Shown in pieces: positions 13,441 to 21,050 of a stretch of 22,399 nt of DNA (the stretch's first letter is position 1; each line of letters opens with the position of its first letter). The stretch is from an uncultured Lachnospiraceae bacterium (GTDB lineage: Bacteria; Bacillota_A; Clostridia; Lachnospirales; Lachnospiraceae), in assembly GCA_947302185.1 (NCBI GenBank), contig CAMYVI010000008.1:1-22399 (forward strand), given 5' to 3'. A program made the position numbers and the translations under genes. The notes under the pieces are model-generated. The model made no database searches. It was not told the origin of the DNA and was given only the letters and a program-made list of their open reading frames with translations.

Positions 13441-14481
13441 ATGAAGTTTACAGAAAAATTACGCAGTCTCAGGAACAATGCCGGACTCACTCAGGAAGCA
13501 GCTGCCGAAAAAATCGGAGTATCCGTTACTTCTCTGCAGAATTGGGAGAGCGGCATCAATAAGCCGAGTATGGTTAATGTAAGGAAAATCGCGGAAGTGT
13601 ACGGGACAGGCAGTGAAGATCTTGCTGTCAGTATGCTTGAAGAAGAAGGCGGGAAGGACCCGGAGTCTAATTTCCCGGAGTTCCTTTTTCCCGAATCGTT
13701 CATAGACGAAATATCCGAAAAGCATTTTACAAAAGAGCTTCAGGAGCTATTCGGTCTTCTGTATATCTATTCATACGGCAGAAGGTATAACTCCATAGAA
13801 AACAATGATTTCGACCTCTACAGGATCGAACGCCTTCCTTATGATTACGTCGGTAAGACAGGAGCGTTTGAAGTCCTGTCTATGACCGAGAAGCTGAGAA
13901 AAGTCCTGAAAGGTCTGGAAATCGAGGAAGTCAAAGATGCAATCGTGAAGAATCCGAGAAAGCTGTTCGACTTAAGAACACTTCCCAAGACAGATATCTG
14001 CGACTATATCAACAGGTTGAATTATGCCTCGGAAGACCTTTCCGACTATGACAGAAAGCGCAGACACTTTAATATCGATCAGACACTGGAAGTATTGCGC
14101 ATTCTTCGTGAGAACAACGGAGAGGCATATCTTCTTTGCGACGAGGAGAAGACGGTAGCCTATGGACTGATCAAGACATCAGCCGGGTATGATAAGGAAG
14201 TGCCGGATGAGATAAGAGCTTATCTGGGAGTTCCCACCAGAGAAGGAGCCTCATTCGGCAGGAGCGATGCTCTGGGCACAATGGTCATTGAAAAGAGAGA
14301 ATTCGACGATGAGGAATATGTCCAGAAGAAGGAACAGAACAGGAAAGATGTTGAAGCATACAACGAGCATCCTGATCTGTACAGCAGAAAGCCGGAGAGC
14401 TTTCGCGAGAAGTATCGCTATTATCTGAAGATGACCGAAAAAGGCGAGAAACTGCTTGAGTGGGCAGGCGACGAAGTATGA
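13441..14481 (+). CDS. XRE-family DNA-binding regulator with a long uncharacterised C-terminal region
   Basis: A 346-residue protein. Residues 3-62 are an XRE/Cro-type helix-turn-helix (LRNNAGLTQEAAAEKIGVS, then SLQNWESGINKPSM and KIAEVYG), the standard layout for a repressor-like DNA-binding domain. Residues 63-346 are acidic and charged with no fold I recognise. The end, YYLKMTEKGEKLLEW, resembles the last strand and helix of a winged-helix domain, and LEVLRILRENNGEAYLL could be its first helix, so a second DNA-binding domain is possible. The open frame reaches a GTG at 13387, but GGAGGTGA right before ATG 13441 and the canonical HTH start decide for the latter. It is divergent from the PurF paralogue and may regulate it. 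Confidence 0.85.
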   Translation: MKFTEKLRSLRNNAGLTQEAAAEKIGVSVTSLQNWESGINKPSMVNVRKIAEVYGTGSEDLAVSMLEEEGGKDPESNFPEFLFPESFIDEISEKHFTKELQELFGLLYIYSYGRRYNSIENNDFDLYRIERLPYDYVGKTGAFEVLSMTEKLRKVLKGLEIEEVKDAIVKNPRKLFDLRTLPKTDICDYINRLNYASEDLSDYDRKRRHFNIDQTLEVLRILRENNGEAYLLCDEEKTVAYGLIKTSAGYDKEVPDEIRAYLGVPTREGASFGRSDALGTMVIEKREFDDEEYVQKKEQNRKDVEAYNEHPDLYSRKPESFREKYRYYLKMTEKGEKLLEWAGDEV

Positions 14482-14525
14482 TTCCTTACAGGAAGCTGAC
14501 GGGGCTTACTCATTAAGGCGAGGAA

Positions 14526-14574
14526 CCGCTATATATGGCAGACGTTATAAGCAAATGTCTTCCATATATAGCGG
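14526..14574. repeat. Long near-perfect hairpin between convergent genes
   Basis: Arms 14526-14543 and 14557-14574 are 18 bases long and complementary at 17 positions, around a 13-base loop. The stem core is CCGCTATATATGG. Neither side has a T-run, so it is not a standard intrinsic terminator, though it lies exactly where transcripts of the XRE gene and the chromate transporter genes meet. Confidence 0.75.
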
Positions 14575-14626
14575 TAATCCTGTCTTGCGCGGTAATCCTG
14601 TCTGACGCGGCAGTCCCGTCAGGACG
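14572..14626. repeat. 18-bp tandem repeat, about three copies
   Basis: Units start at 14572, 14590 and 14608, each beginning CGGTAATCCTGTCT or a diverged form (CGGCAGTCCCGTC). The first two match at 16 of 18 bases. The first unit overlaps the right arm of the adjacent hairpin, and the last runs through the stop codon of the leftward chromate transporter gene at 14619-14621. Confidence 0.7.
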
Positions 14627-15194
14627 CTCCGGCGAACCGGAATATGATGCCCAGGAAAGCGGAAATCGCAAGGAAGATGACGGGATGCCATTTTAATTTT
14701 TTCATGGCGATAATTAGAACAAGCGCAAGGATGATTTGCGGGATATTGAAAAAGCCGCCAAGGTTCCGGTCTTCTGTCAGGGCATTAATATTGATAAGAG
14801 TCACCTTCACAACATTGATACCTGCAGCCGAGATCATTGCTATGGATGCGGGTCTCAGTCCATAGAAGGCCTTATCAACATAGGTGTTCGTTCGGAATTT
14901 CTCAAGGAAGCGCGATATCAGCAAAATGATGATGACGCTGGGACAGGCAAGGCCGAGTGTGGCGATGAACCCTCCGAGCATACCTCCTGTCATGTATCCT
15001 GCATAGGTCGACATATTCATCCCTATGGCTCCGGGCGTACACTCTGAGATCGCAATCATGTCGGCGATATCCGCATGCGTGAACCAGTGTGTATTGTTCG
15101 ACATTTCATATAGGAACGGAAGGGTGGCCAGACCTCCTCCGACTGAAAAGAGTCCGGTTTTGAAAAAGTTCCAGAAGAGCTGCAGATATATCAT
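14619..15194 (-). CDS. Chromate transporter (CHR family), half-size subunit
   Basis: A 191-residue membrane protein with one CHR (ChrA) domain and about six hydrophobic stretches. Family features are GLFSVGGGLATLPFL near the start and the ECTPGAIGMNMSTYAGY motif at about residues 50-67. Half-size CHR proteins are encoded as adjacent pairs and probably work as heterodimers that export chromate or another anion; the real physiological substrate is uncertain. Its ATG overlaps the stop of the upstream partner by four bases. The stop codon lies in the third unit of the tandem repeat. Confidence 0.9.
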   Translation of the reverse strand: MIYLQLFWNFFKTGLFSVGGGLATLPFLYEMSNNTHWFTHADIADMIAISECTPGAIGMNMSTYAGYMTGGMLGGFIATLGLACPSVIIILLISRFLEKFRTNTYVDKAFYGLRPASIAMISAAGINVVKVTLININALTEDRNLGGFFNIPQIILALVLIIAMKKLKWHPVIFLAISAFLGIIFRFAGAS

Positions 15195-15745
15195 GATTTT
15201 TTATTCTCCTTTCCGAAAAAGACTCCGAAAACGCCGGCTGCGATGACCATGGCGAACGCCGGAACGGATACGGGAAGTACGGACGAGAAGATCATAAGAA
15301 GAAATATGATGAGGTAGAGAATCAATGTCGTTATATCAACGACAGATTTTTTCCATAACTTCAATACGGCCTGCAGGATCAGGACGCACACGCAGACACG
15401 GATTCCGGCGAAAGCATTTTTTACGACCGGAAGATCTGCAAAGTTAGTCAGGAACATAGCAATCAGGAGAATAATCACAATAGGACATGTGAGAAAGCCG
15501 AGCGTTGCGATGATTCCGCCTATGGCGCCCTTTCTCTTATTTCCTATAAAGGTGGCGACATTTAAGGCAATGAGACCGGGTGTACACTGGCCTATCGCAA
15601 AATAATCCATCAACTCGTCTGTCGTGACCCATTTGCGTTTGTCGGCGAGCTCCCTCTCGAGGAGCGGCAGCATGGCGTAGCCTCCGCCGAAGTTGACCAG
15701 ACCGATCCGCATGAAAGCAAAGTACAGTTCAAGCAATTCTTTCAT
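15191..15745 (-). CDS. Chromate transporter (CHR family), half-size subunit
   Basis: From ATG 15745 this is a 184-residue CHR-domain membrane protein: MKELLELYFAFMRIG, then LVNFGGGYAMLPLLERE, and the paired motif GQCTPGLIALNVATFIG. The frame extends to an ATG at 15793, but a consensus extended -10 box ends two bases before it, so transcription would begin at or inside that codon. AAGGA about 11 bases before 15745 and the family-typical N-terminus favour the inner start; ATG 15766 is another option. It is the first gene of a two-gene unit with the partner at 14619-15194. Confidence 0.88.
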   Translation of the reverse strand: MKELLELYFAFMRIGLVNFGGGYAMLPLLERELADKRKWVTTDELMDYFAIGQCTPGLIALNVATFIGNKRKGAIGGIIATLGFLTCPIVIILLIAMFLTNFADLPVVKNAFAGIRVCVCVLILQAVLKLWKKSVVDITTLILYLIIFLLMIFSSVLPVSVPAFAMVIAAGVFGVFFGKENKKS

Positions 15746-15794
15746 ATACAAGTCATTCCTTTCCATGGTTTCTTCTATATCTTTGCGTTTCATA

Positions 15795-15803
15795 ATTATA
15801 CCA
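15795..15803 (-). promoter_or_regulatory. Extended -10 promoter of the chromate transporter pair
   Basis: On the minus strand TGGTATAAT provides a perfect -10 (15795-15800) with the TGn extension. The -35 is weak and would overlap the -35 of the divergent promoter at 15821. Confidence 0.65.
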
Positions 15804-15820
15804 CATTCAGGTACACTGCC

Positions 15821-15849
15821 TTGACTTTTCTGTTACATTCACCTAAACT
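15821..15849 (+). promoter_or_regulatory. Promoter of the CNNM/CorC gene pair
   Basis: -35 TTGACT (15821-15826, five of six), a 17-base spacer, and -10 TAAACT (15844-15849, four of six). Transcription would start near 15856, just before the ribosome site AAGGAGG at 15868-15874. Confidence 0.6.
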
Positions 15850-15886
15850 TTATTGTGTATTATTCATAAGGAGGAATGAGTATTCC

Positions 15887-17401
15887 ATGGATGATGGGGG
15901 TCTGACACCCTGGTTGATTTCCGCGCTCCTGATACTTTTCGCGGATTATATTGCCGTCTGTGAGACGGCACTTGCCTCTGCATCGAAAGTGAAAATGAAG
16001 ACTTTAGCTGAGCACGGCAACAAAAATGCCGTGAAAGTTCTCGACGCGCTTGACCATTTCGATCGCACGATCAGTGCGATTTTGATTTTGACAAATATCG
16101 CACATCTCGCTACCGCATCGCTGGTCACGGTTGCCGTGACAAGACGATGGGGTCTCTCCGCCGTCACGATCAGTACGATCCTGACGTCTCTTGTGGTCTT
16201 CTTTTTCGGTGAAATGCTACCCAAAAGTATTGCGAAAAAATACAGTAACAAGTTAGCCTTATGGTGTATAGGGCCGCTTAGTGTATTCATAAAGATCCTG
16301 ACGCCGGGAACGGCTGTATTGGCCGCTATAGGAAATTTCGCGAGTAAGCTGACGAAGGGAGACCCGGAAATCTCCGTGACGGAGGAAGAGATTCATGGCA
16401 TCATCGATGACATGACGGAATCCGGCAGCCTTGACGAGGAACACGGTGAGCTGATTTCCTCGGCGCTGGAGTTCAACGATGTGACTGTGGAGAGCATTCT
16501 GACTCCGCGTGTAGATGTGGTGGGGATCGATATAAACGATGATCCGGAAAAAGTCCTTGAAACGGTCCGAAATACCAGGCACAGCAGACTTCCAGTCTAT
16601 GAGGAAAGCATTGACAATATAATCGGAATATTAAGGATACGGAGATATCTTCGCGCATATATCGGGGCTCAATCGAAAGATATGGATTCGAAAAACTCCG
16701 GTGACGGCATCCGAACATATGACGGAGAGGGAAACGGAGCCGAGAGATCCGGCACATATGAGGTCAATATACTGAAACTGTTGGATGAGCCTTTTTATGT
16801 TACGGAGAGCGCAAAGGTCGATGAGATCCTGCCGCAGATGTCCGCCAAGAAGCAGAATATTGCAATTGTTTCCGATCACTTCGGCGGGACAGCAGGTATT
16901 GTGACGGTTGAAGACATCGTGGAATCACTGGTCGGAGAAATATGGGACGAGGAAGATGAAGTTGAAGACCCCTACGTAAGTCTGAAAAACGGCAACGTAC
17001 TGATAGACGCCGAGGAAACGGTAGAAGATGCATTTGATTACATCGGCTTTAAAGATCCCGAGAACGATGAGAGTCTCACGAATAAGCGTTTGGGAGAATG
17101 GGTCTACGAGCATTTTTCCATGATACCGAAGGCAAAAGAACACTTTGAGTATCACGGTCTGCGTATCTACGTGGCAAGGATGGATCACAACCGTATCAGA
17201 AAAGTTATGATAGCGCCTGTGCCCGAAGATACAGCTCGCGAAGACGGCAATCAGACGGATCTGTTTCCCGGAATTCACTATGCAGGCAGATTTGCAGGGC
17301 ACTTTATGGAAAGAATGAGCTCTGATAATCCAACCGATGACAGCAGAGCTGAAGATCCGGCGGACAAGAAAGGCAGAAAAAAAGGAGGTGACGAAGCGTG
17401 A
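15887..17401 (+). CDS. CNNM/CorC-type membrane protein with CBS domains, first of a tandem pair
   Basis: From ATG 15887 (AAGGAGG 12 bases upstream) it has 504 residues. An in-frame TTG at 15821 is ruled out because it coincides with the -35 box. The order is a DUF21 membrane domain (about 1-150), a CBS pair (about 195-375; VESILTPRVDVVGID begins CBS1 and GTAGIVTVEDIVESLVGEIWDE ends CBS2), then the CorC_HlyC ion-associated domain, and a charged tail rich in D, K and G. Relatives are Mg2+ or Co2+ exporters. The usual GNNLVNIA membrane motif of the family is altered here to LTNIAHLA, and the SGSE-like serine site reads AVCE. A hydrophilic insertion of about 35 residues (258-292) separates the CBS motifs. 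It overlaps the next gene by four bases. Confidence 0.9.
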   Translation: MDDGGLTPWLISALLILFADYIAVCETALASASKVKMKTLAEHGNKNAVKVLDALDHFDRTISAILILTNIAHLATASLVTVAVTRRWGLSAVTISTILTSLVVFFFGEMLPKSIAKKYSNKLALWCIGPLSVFIKILTPGTAVLAAIGNFASKLTKGDPEISVTEEEIHGIIDDMTESGSLDEEHGELISSALEFNDVTVESILTPRVDVVGIDINDDPEKVLETVRNTRHSRLPVYEESIDNIIGILRIRRYLRAYIGAQSKDMDSKNSGDGIRTYDGEGNGAERSGTYEVNILKLLDEPFYVTESAKVDEILPQMSAKKQNIAIVSDHFGGTAGIVTVEDIVESLVGEIWDEEDEVEDPYVSLKNGNVLIDAEETVEDAFDYIGFKDPENDESLTNKRLGEWVYEHFSMIPKAKEHFEYHGLRIYVARMDHNRIRKVMIAPVPEDTAREDGNQTDLFPGIHYAGRFAGHFMERMSSDNPTDDSRAEDPADKKGRKKGGDEA

Positions 17402-18651
17402 CTGCTATAATCGTCATAGCGGGTATAGTCCTGTGCGTTTACCTTTCCGGATTTTTCTCCGGATCTGAGATGTCATACTCTTCCTGCAATACCATGCGCC
17501 TTGAGAGTGAAAAGGAGGAGGGTTCCAAAAGAGCCGGTCTGGCACTTTTCATCGCAGAGCATTTTGATGACGCACTCGGAGCTATCCTGATCGGTAATAA
17601 TCTTGTAAATATAGCCTGCTCGTCGCTGGGTTCGGTGGCAGTGATTCTTATCGCAGGTAATGACAGATACGCATGGGTCGCCACTTTGCTGATTACTGTT
17701 GCGGTGATTATTTTCGGGGAGACAATCCCTAAGATCACAGCTAAAAAAGGTGCAAATATTTATGCGAAGAAATATGCTTATCCGATTCGGTTCCTTATGA
17801 TAGTTTTGAAGCCTATCGTGCTGGTTGTTGTCGGTCTGGTGTATCTTATTACTCTGCCAATGAAGGGAGAGGACGAAGACGATCCTGACGAGAAGAAAGA
17901 AGAACTTACGTCAATTATAGAGACTGCTGAAGATGAGAGCGTGATAGATGAGGATGAGAGCGAACTTGTTCAGGCTGCCATTGAGTTTCATGATACTTCA
18001 GCCAGGCAGGCTATGACAGCCAGAGTTGACGTGACGGCTATCGATATCGATGACAGTCCGGAAGAGATTTTAGACACGATCAGCAGATCTCATTTCACAC
18101 GTATACCGGTTTATGAGGGGAATATTGACCATATCATCGGCGTTCTGCATCTGAACAAATATCTGAAAGCTCTCACGGAGGGAGAGGATATTGACATCCG
18201 TTCGATGCTGATGGACCCCTGTTATATCTATAAGACAATGAAACTGCCGGAGGTACTGGCGGCTTTTCGGGAAGCGAGGCAGCATCTCGGTATTGTTGTT
18301 GATGAGTATGGAGGAACCCTGGGCATTATTTCGATGGAAGATGTTCTTGAAGAGGTTGTCGGGGAAATTTGGGACGAGACTGATACCGTCGAGGATGAAG
18401 TTCATAAGCGCAATGACGGTCTCTATGAAATTGACGGAGATATGGCAATACCTGATTTTCTGGAATTCATCGGTATCAGAGAAGATGATTTTTCCTGTGA
18501 AAGCAAGACAGTGGGCGGCTGGACGATTGAAAGCTTCGGAAGATTCCCGGAAGAAGGGGAGAGTTTTACACACGATAATCTGACCGTAACCGTGCTTGAA
18601 ATGGGAGAAAGACGAGTGGAACGTGTTTTGGTCAAGGTAGAAAGAACATGA
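17398..18651 (+). CDS. CNNM/CorC-type membrane protein with CBS domains, second of a tandem pair
   Basis: A 417-residue paralogue of the preceding protein, beginning at GTG 17398 inside its stop (GTGA overlap), with GGAGGTGA upstream. The DUF21 domain is canonical here: FFSGSEMSYSS near the start, AILIGNNLVNIACSSLG, and GETIPKITAKKGA. CBS1 begins ARQAMTARVDVTAID; CBS2 ends GTLGIISMEDVLEEVVGEIWDE; the CorC_HlyC domain ends at residue 417. The intact ion-site motifs suggest this is the transport-competent partner, and the tight overlap suggests the two form a heterodimer that moves Mg2+ or a similar divalent cation. Confidence 0.9.
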   Translation: MTAIIVIAGIVLCVYLSGFFSGSEMSYSSCNTMRLESEKEEGSKRAGLALFIAEHFDDALGAILIGNNLVNIACSSLGSVAVILIAGNDRYAWVATLLITVAVIIFGETIPKITAKKGANIYAKKYAYPIRFLMIVLKPIVLVVVGLVYLITLPMKGEDEDDPDEKKEELTSIIETAEDESVIDEDESELVQAAIEFHDTSARQAMTARVDVTAIDIDDSPEEILDTISRSHFTRIPVYEGNIDHIIGVLHLNKYLKALTEGEDIDIRSMLMDPCYIYKTMKLPEVLAAFREARQHLGIVVDEYGGTLGIISMEDVLEEVVGEIWDETDTVEDEVHKRNDGLYEIDGDMAIPDFLEFIGIREDDFSCESKTVGGWTIESFGRFPEEGESFTHDNLTVTVLEMGERRVERVLVKVERT

Positions 18652-18658
18652 ACAGGCT

Positions 18659-19564
18659 ATGAAGATCCGGACTTTGTCAGAAGAGATGAAAAGGAAATAC
18701 GGCTCGAAAGTTTACAGGCTTTCTCTGTCAAGCGGATGCAGCTGTCCGAATCGGGACGGAAATCTGGGTTACGACGGCTGTACATTCTGTTCGGAAGGAG
18801 GATCGGGGGATTTCGCATCTCCCGTTCTTTCGATTAAAGAGCAGATCGAATTTGCGAAAAAAAAGGTTTGCAGGAAAATGCCGGCAGGACTTCCCGAGAG
18901 TGAGAGAAAATATATAGCGTACTTTCAGTCTTATACGAATACGTACGGAGACCCTCACAGACTTGAAAAACTATTTGAGGAGACACTGAGGGAGCCTGAG
19001 ATTGTTGTATTGTCCATTGCGACCAGACCGGATTGTCTGCCGGCCGATATTCTTGATATGTTAACAATCTTAAAAAGGAAGTACCGAAAGGAAATATGGA
19101 TCGAACTCGGACTGCAGACCATCCATGACAGGACGGCGCGGAGGATCAACAGAGGGTATCCGCTTTCGGTATTTGAATCTTCTTTCAGAACACTGAAGGA
19201 AAGAGGTTTTCCTGTCATAGTCCATATAATATACGGGCTGCCGGGGGAATCGAATGAAGATATGTTGGATACGGTGAGATATCTTTCCGGATTTACGCCG
19301 CATCCGGACGGAGTGAAGCTTCAGCTCCTTCACGTCCTTGAGGGAACGAAAATGGCGGAGGAGTACAGAGATGCTCCGTTCCGTATACTCGGTATGGATG
19401 AGTATATTGAACTTATAGTGGAGTCTCTTAAGATATTTCCGGACGATATCGTAATTCATCGCATGACCGGTGACGGACCGAAAAAGCTTCTGATTGCGCC
19501 TTTGTGGAGCGCTGATAAGAAGCGGGTACTTAATGCGCTTAACAGGGCAATTGCCGAGGCATAA
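18659..19564 (+). CDS. Radical SAM protein, TIGR01212 (YhcC/YtqA-like) family
   Basis: A 301-residue radical SAM enzyme of unknown substrate. The cluster-binding cysteines are Cys29, Cys41 and Cys44 in SCPNRDGNLGYDGCTFCSEG, the C-x11-C-x2-C spacing and surrounding CPNRDG text that define this family. Further matches are YFQSYTNTYG, IATRPDCLP, WIELGLQTIHDRTARRINRGY and HIIYGLPGE. It starts eight bases after the CNNM gene; only a weak AGG precedes the ATG, which suggests coupled translation. An in-frame ATG at 18686 is a less likely start, since the early residues match relatives. Confidence 0.9.
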   Translation: MKIRTLSEEMKRKYGSKVYRLSLSSGCSCPNRDGNLGYDGCTFCSEGGSGDFASPVLSIKEQIEFAKKKVCRKMPAGLPESERKYIAYFQSYTNTYGDPHRLEKLFEETLREPEIVVLSIATRPDCLPADILDMLTILKRKYRKEIWIELGLQTIHDRTARRINRGYPLSVFESSFRTLKERGFPVIVHIIYGLPGESNEDMLDTVRYLSGFTPHPDGVKLQLLHVLEGTKMAEEYRDAPFRILGMDEYIELIVESLKIFPDDIVIHRMTGDGPKKLLIAPLWSADKKRVLNALNRAIAEA

Positions 19565-19596
19565 TTTCAAGAACGCAGGCAGGAGAGGGTAAAAAA

Positions 19597-20973
19597 ATGG
19601 AATACAGAACAGAACATGATTCAATGGGTGAAGTAAAGGTACCGGCAGATAGGCTATGGGGAGCGCAGACAGAGCGCAGCCATGAAAACTTTCCGATCGG
19701 CGTGGGAATCGAGACCATGCCATCTGAGATCATCCGGGCTTTCGGAATCCTGAAAAAGGCGGCAGCACAGGCTAATCATGCACTTATACCGGATCGCATG
19801 ACGAAAGAAAAACTTGAAGTCATAAGCAAGGCCTGTGACGAGGTAATTTCAGGGAGCCTTATGGATGAGTTTCCTCTTGTCGTGTGGCAGACCGGTTCGG
19901 GGACACAGTCGAATATGAACTCCAACGAAGTTATCGCCAACAGGGCGAATCAATTAGCGGGAAAGAAACTCTGCCATCCCAATGATGACATCAATATGAG
20001 TCAGTCATCCAACGATACGTTTCCGACTGCAATGCATATAGCGGCTGTAATAAGTATTGAAGACGGACTGATTCCCGCAATCGAAAGGTTGATAGACACG
20101 TTCGGGAAGATGGAAAAGGAAAATGAAGGTGTTGTTAAATCCGGGCGGACACACTTGCAAGATGCAACACCGATCACATTTTCACAGGAAATATCCGGCT
20201 GGAGAAGTTCTCTGGAGAAAGATGTTGAACTTCTGAAAATGGCAACAGGCCCGCTGCTTCGATTGGCTCTCGGAGGAACAGCTGTCGGAACAGGCCTGAA
20301 TACGCCTCGGGGCTTCGATGTAAAAGTTGCAGAAGAGGTCGCTAAGATTACCGGGAAGCAGTTTGTCACCGCTGACAACAAGTTCCACGCGCTGACGTCA
20401 AAAAGTGAACTGGTTTACGCCCATGGTGCGATCAAGGCGACTGCTGCGGATATGATGAAGATTGCGAACGATGTGCGATGGCTCGCCTCAGGTCCGCGTC
20501 TGGGTCTCGGAGAGATCACGATCCCGGCAAATGAACCCGGTTCATCCATCATGCCGGGCAAGGTCAATCCTACTCAATGCGAGCAGGTGACGATGGTGGC
20601 TGTTCAAATCATGGGGAATGATGTAGCAGTCGGTATGGCGGCATCACAGGGAAATTTCGAATTGAATGTATTCATGCCTGTGTTAATTTACAATTTTCTT
20701 CAGTCCTCCAGGCTGCTTGCGGAGTCTGTATCGGCGTTTAACAACAACTGTGCAGTAGGTATCAAAGCAAATGCTGAGAAAATGCACCGAAATTTATATA
20801 ACTCTCTTATGCTTGTAACTGCGCTTAATCCTTACATCGGATACGAAAATGCGGCAAAGGTGGCGCATAAGGCTTTTGATGAGAATTCATCTTTGAAGGA
20901 CGCCTGCGTTTCGCTGGGCTTTCTCACTCCTGAGAGATTTGCTGAGGTATTGCGCCCCGAAGATATGTTATAA
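19597..20973 (+). CDS. fumC: Class II fumarate hydratase
   Basis: A 458-residue cytosolic enzyme converting fumarate and malate in the TCA cycle or a reductive branch; active as a homotetramer. Family-specific text includes DSMGEVKVPADRLWGAQTER at the start, VWQTGSGTQSNMNSNEVIANRA (residues 91-112), SQSSNDTFPTAMH, GRTHLQDATP, and the superfamily signature GSSIMPGKVNPTQCEQ with the catalytic serine. Length is normal for FumC. Aspartase and argininosuccinate lyase are relatives, but the N-terminal and GSGTQSNMN text fit fumarase. AGGAGAGG precedes the ATG. The 32-base gap after the radical SAM gene shows no promoter, so it may be co-transcribed with the CNNM genes. A strong terminator ends it. 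Confidence 0.95.
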   Translation: MEYRTEHDSMGEVKVPADRLWGAQTERSHENFPIGVGIETMPSEIIRAFGILKKAAAQANHALIPDRMTKEKLEVISKACDEVISGSLMDEFPLVVWQTGSGTQSNMNSNEVIANRANQLAGKKLCHPNDDINMSQSSNDTFPTAMHIAAVISIEDGLIPAIERLIDTFGKMEKENEGVVKSGRTHLQDATPITFSQEISGWRSSLEKDVELLKMATGPLLRLALGGTAVGTGLNTPRGFDVKVAEEVAKITGKQFVTADNKFHALTSKSELVYAHGAIKATAADMMKIANDVRWLASGPRLGLGEITIPANEPGSSIMPGKVNPTQCEQVTMVAVQIMGNDVAVGMAASQGNFELNVFMPVLIYNFLQSSRLLAESVSAFNNNCAVGIKANAEKMHRNLYNSLMLVTALNPYIGYENAAKVAHKAFDENSSLKDACVSLGFLTPERFAEVLRPEDML

Positions 20974-20980
20974 TGGCACA

Positions 20981-21026
20981 AAAAAACGGGGTGCTGTCGC
21001 ACTTGTGCGACAGCACCCCGTTTTTT
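20981..21026. terminator. Bidirectional terminator between fumC and the methyltransferase-STAS gene
   Basis: A6 at 20981, then a 16-base perfect stem CGGGGTGCTGTCGCAC with its complement around a TT centre, then T6 ending at 21026. Both strands have U-tracts. It terminates fumC rightward and the leftward gene that ends at 21051. Confidence 0.97.
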
Positions 21027-21050
21027 GTCATGAGAAGTCCGCGTCAGAGA

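Noticed and set aside
18659..20973. A functional link between the radical SAM protein and fumarase
   Set aside because: The genes are adjacent and possibly co-transcribed, but nothing in their sequences indicates a shared pathway.
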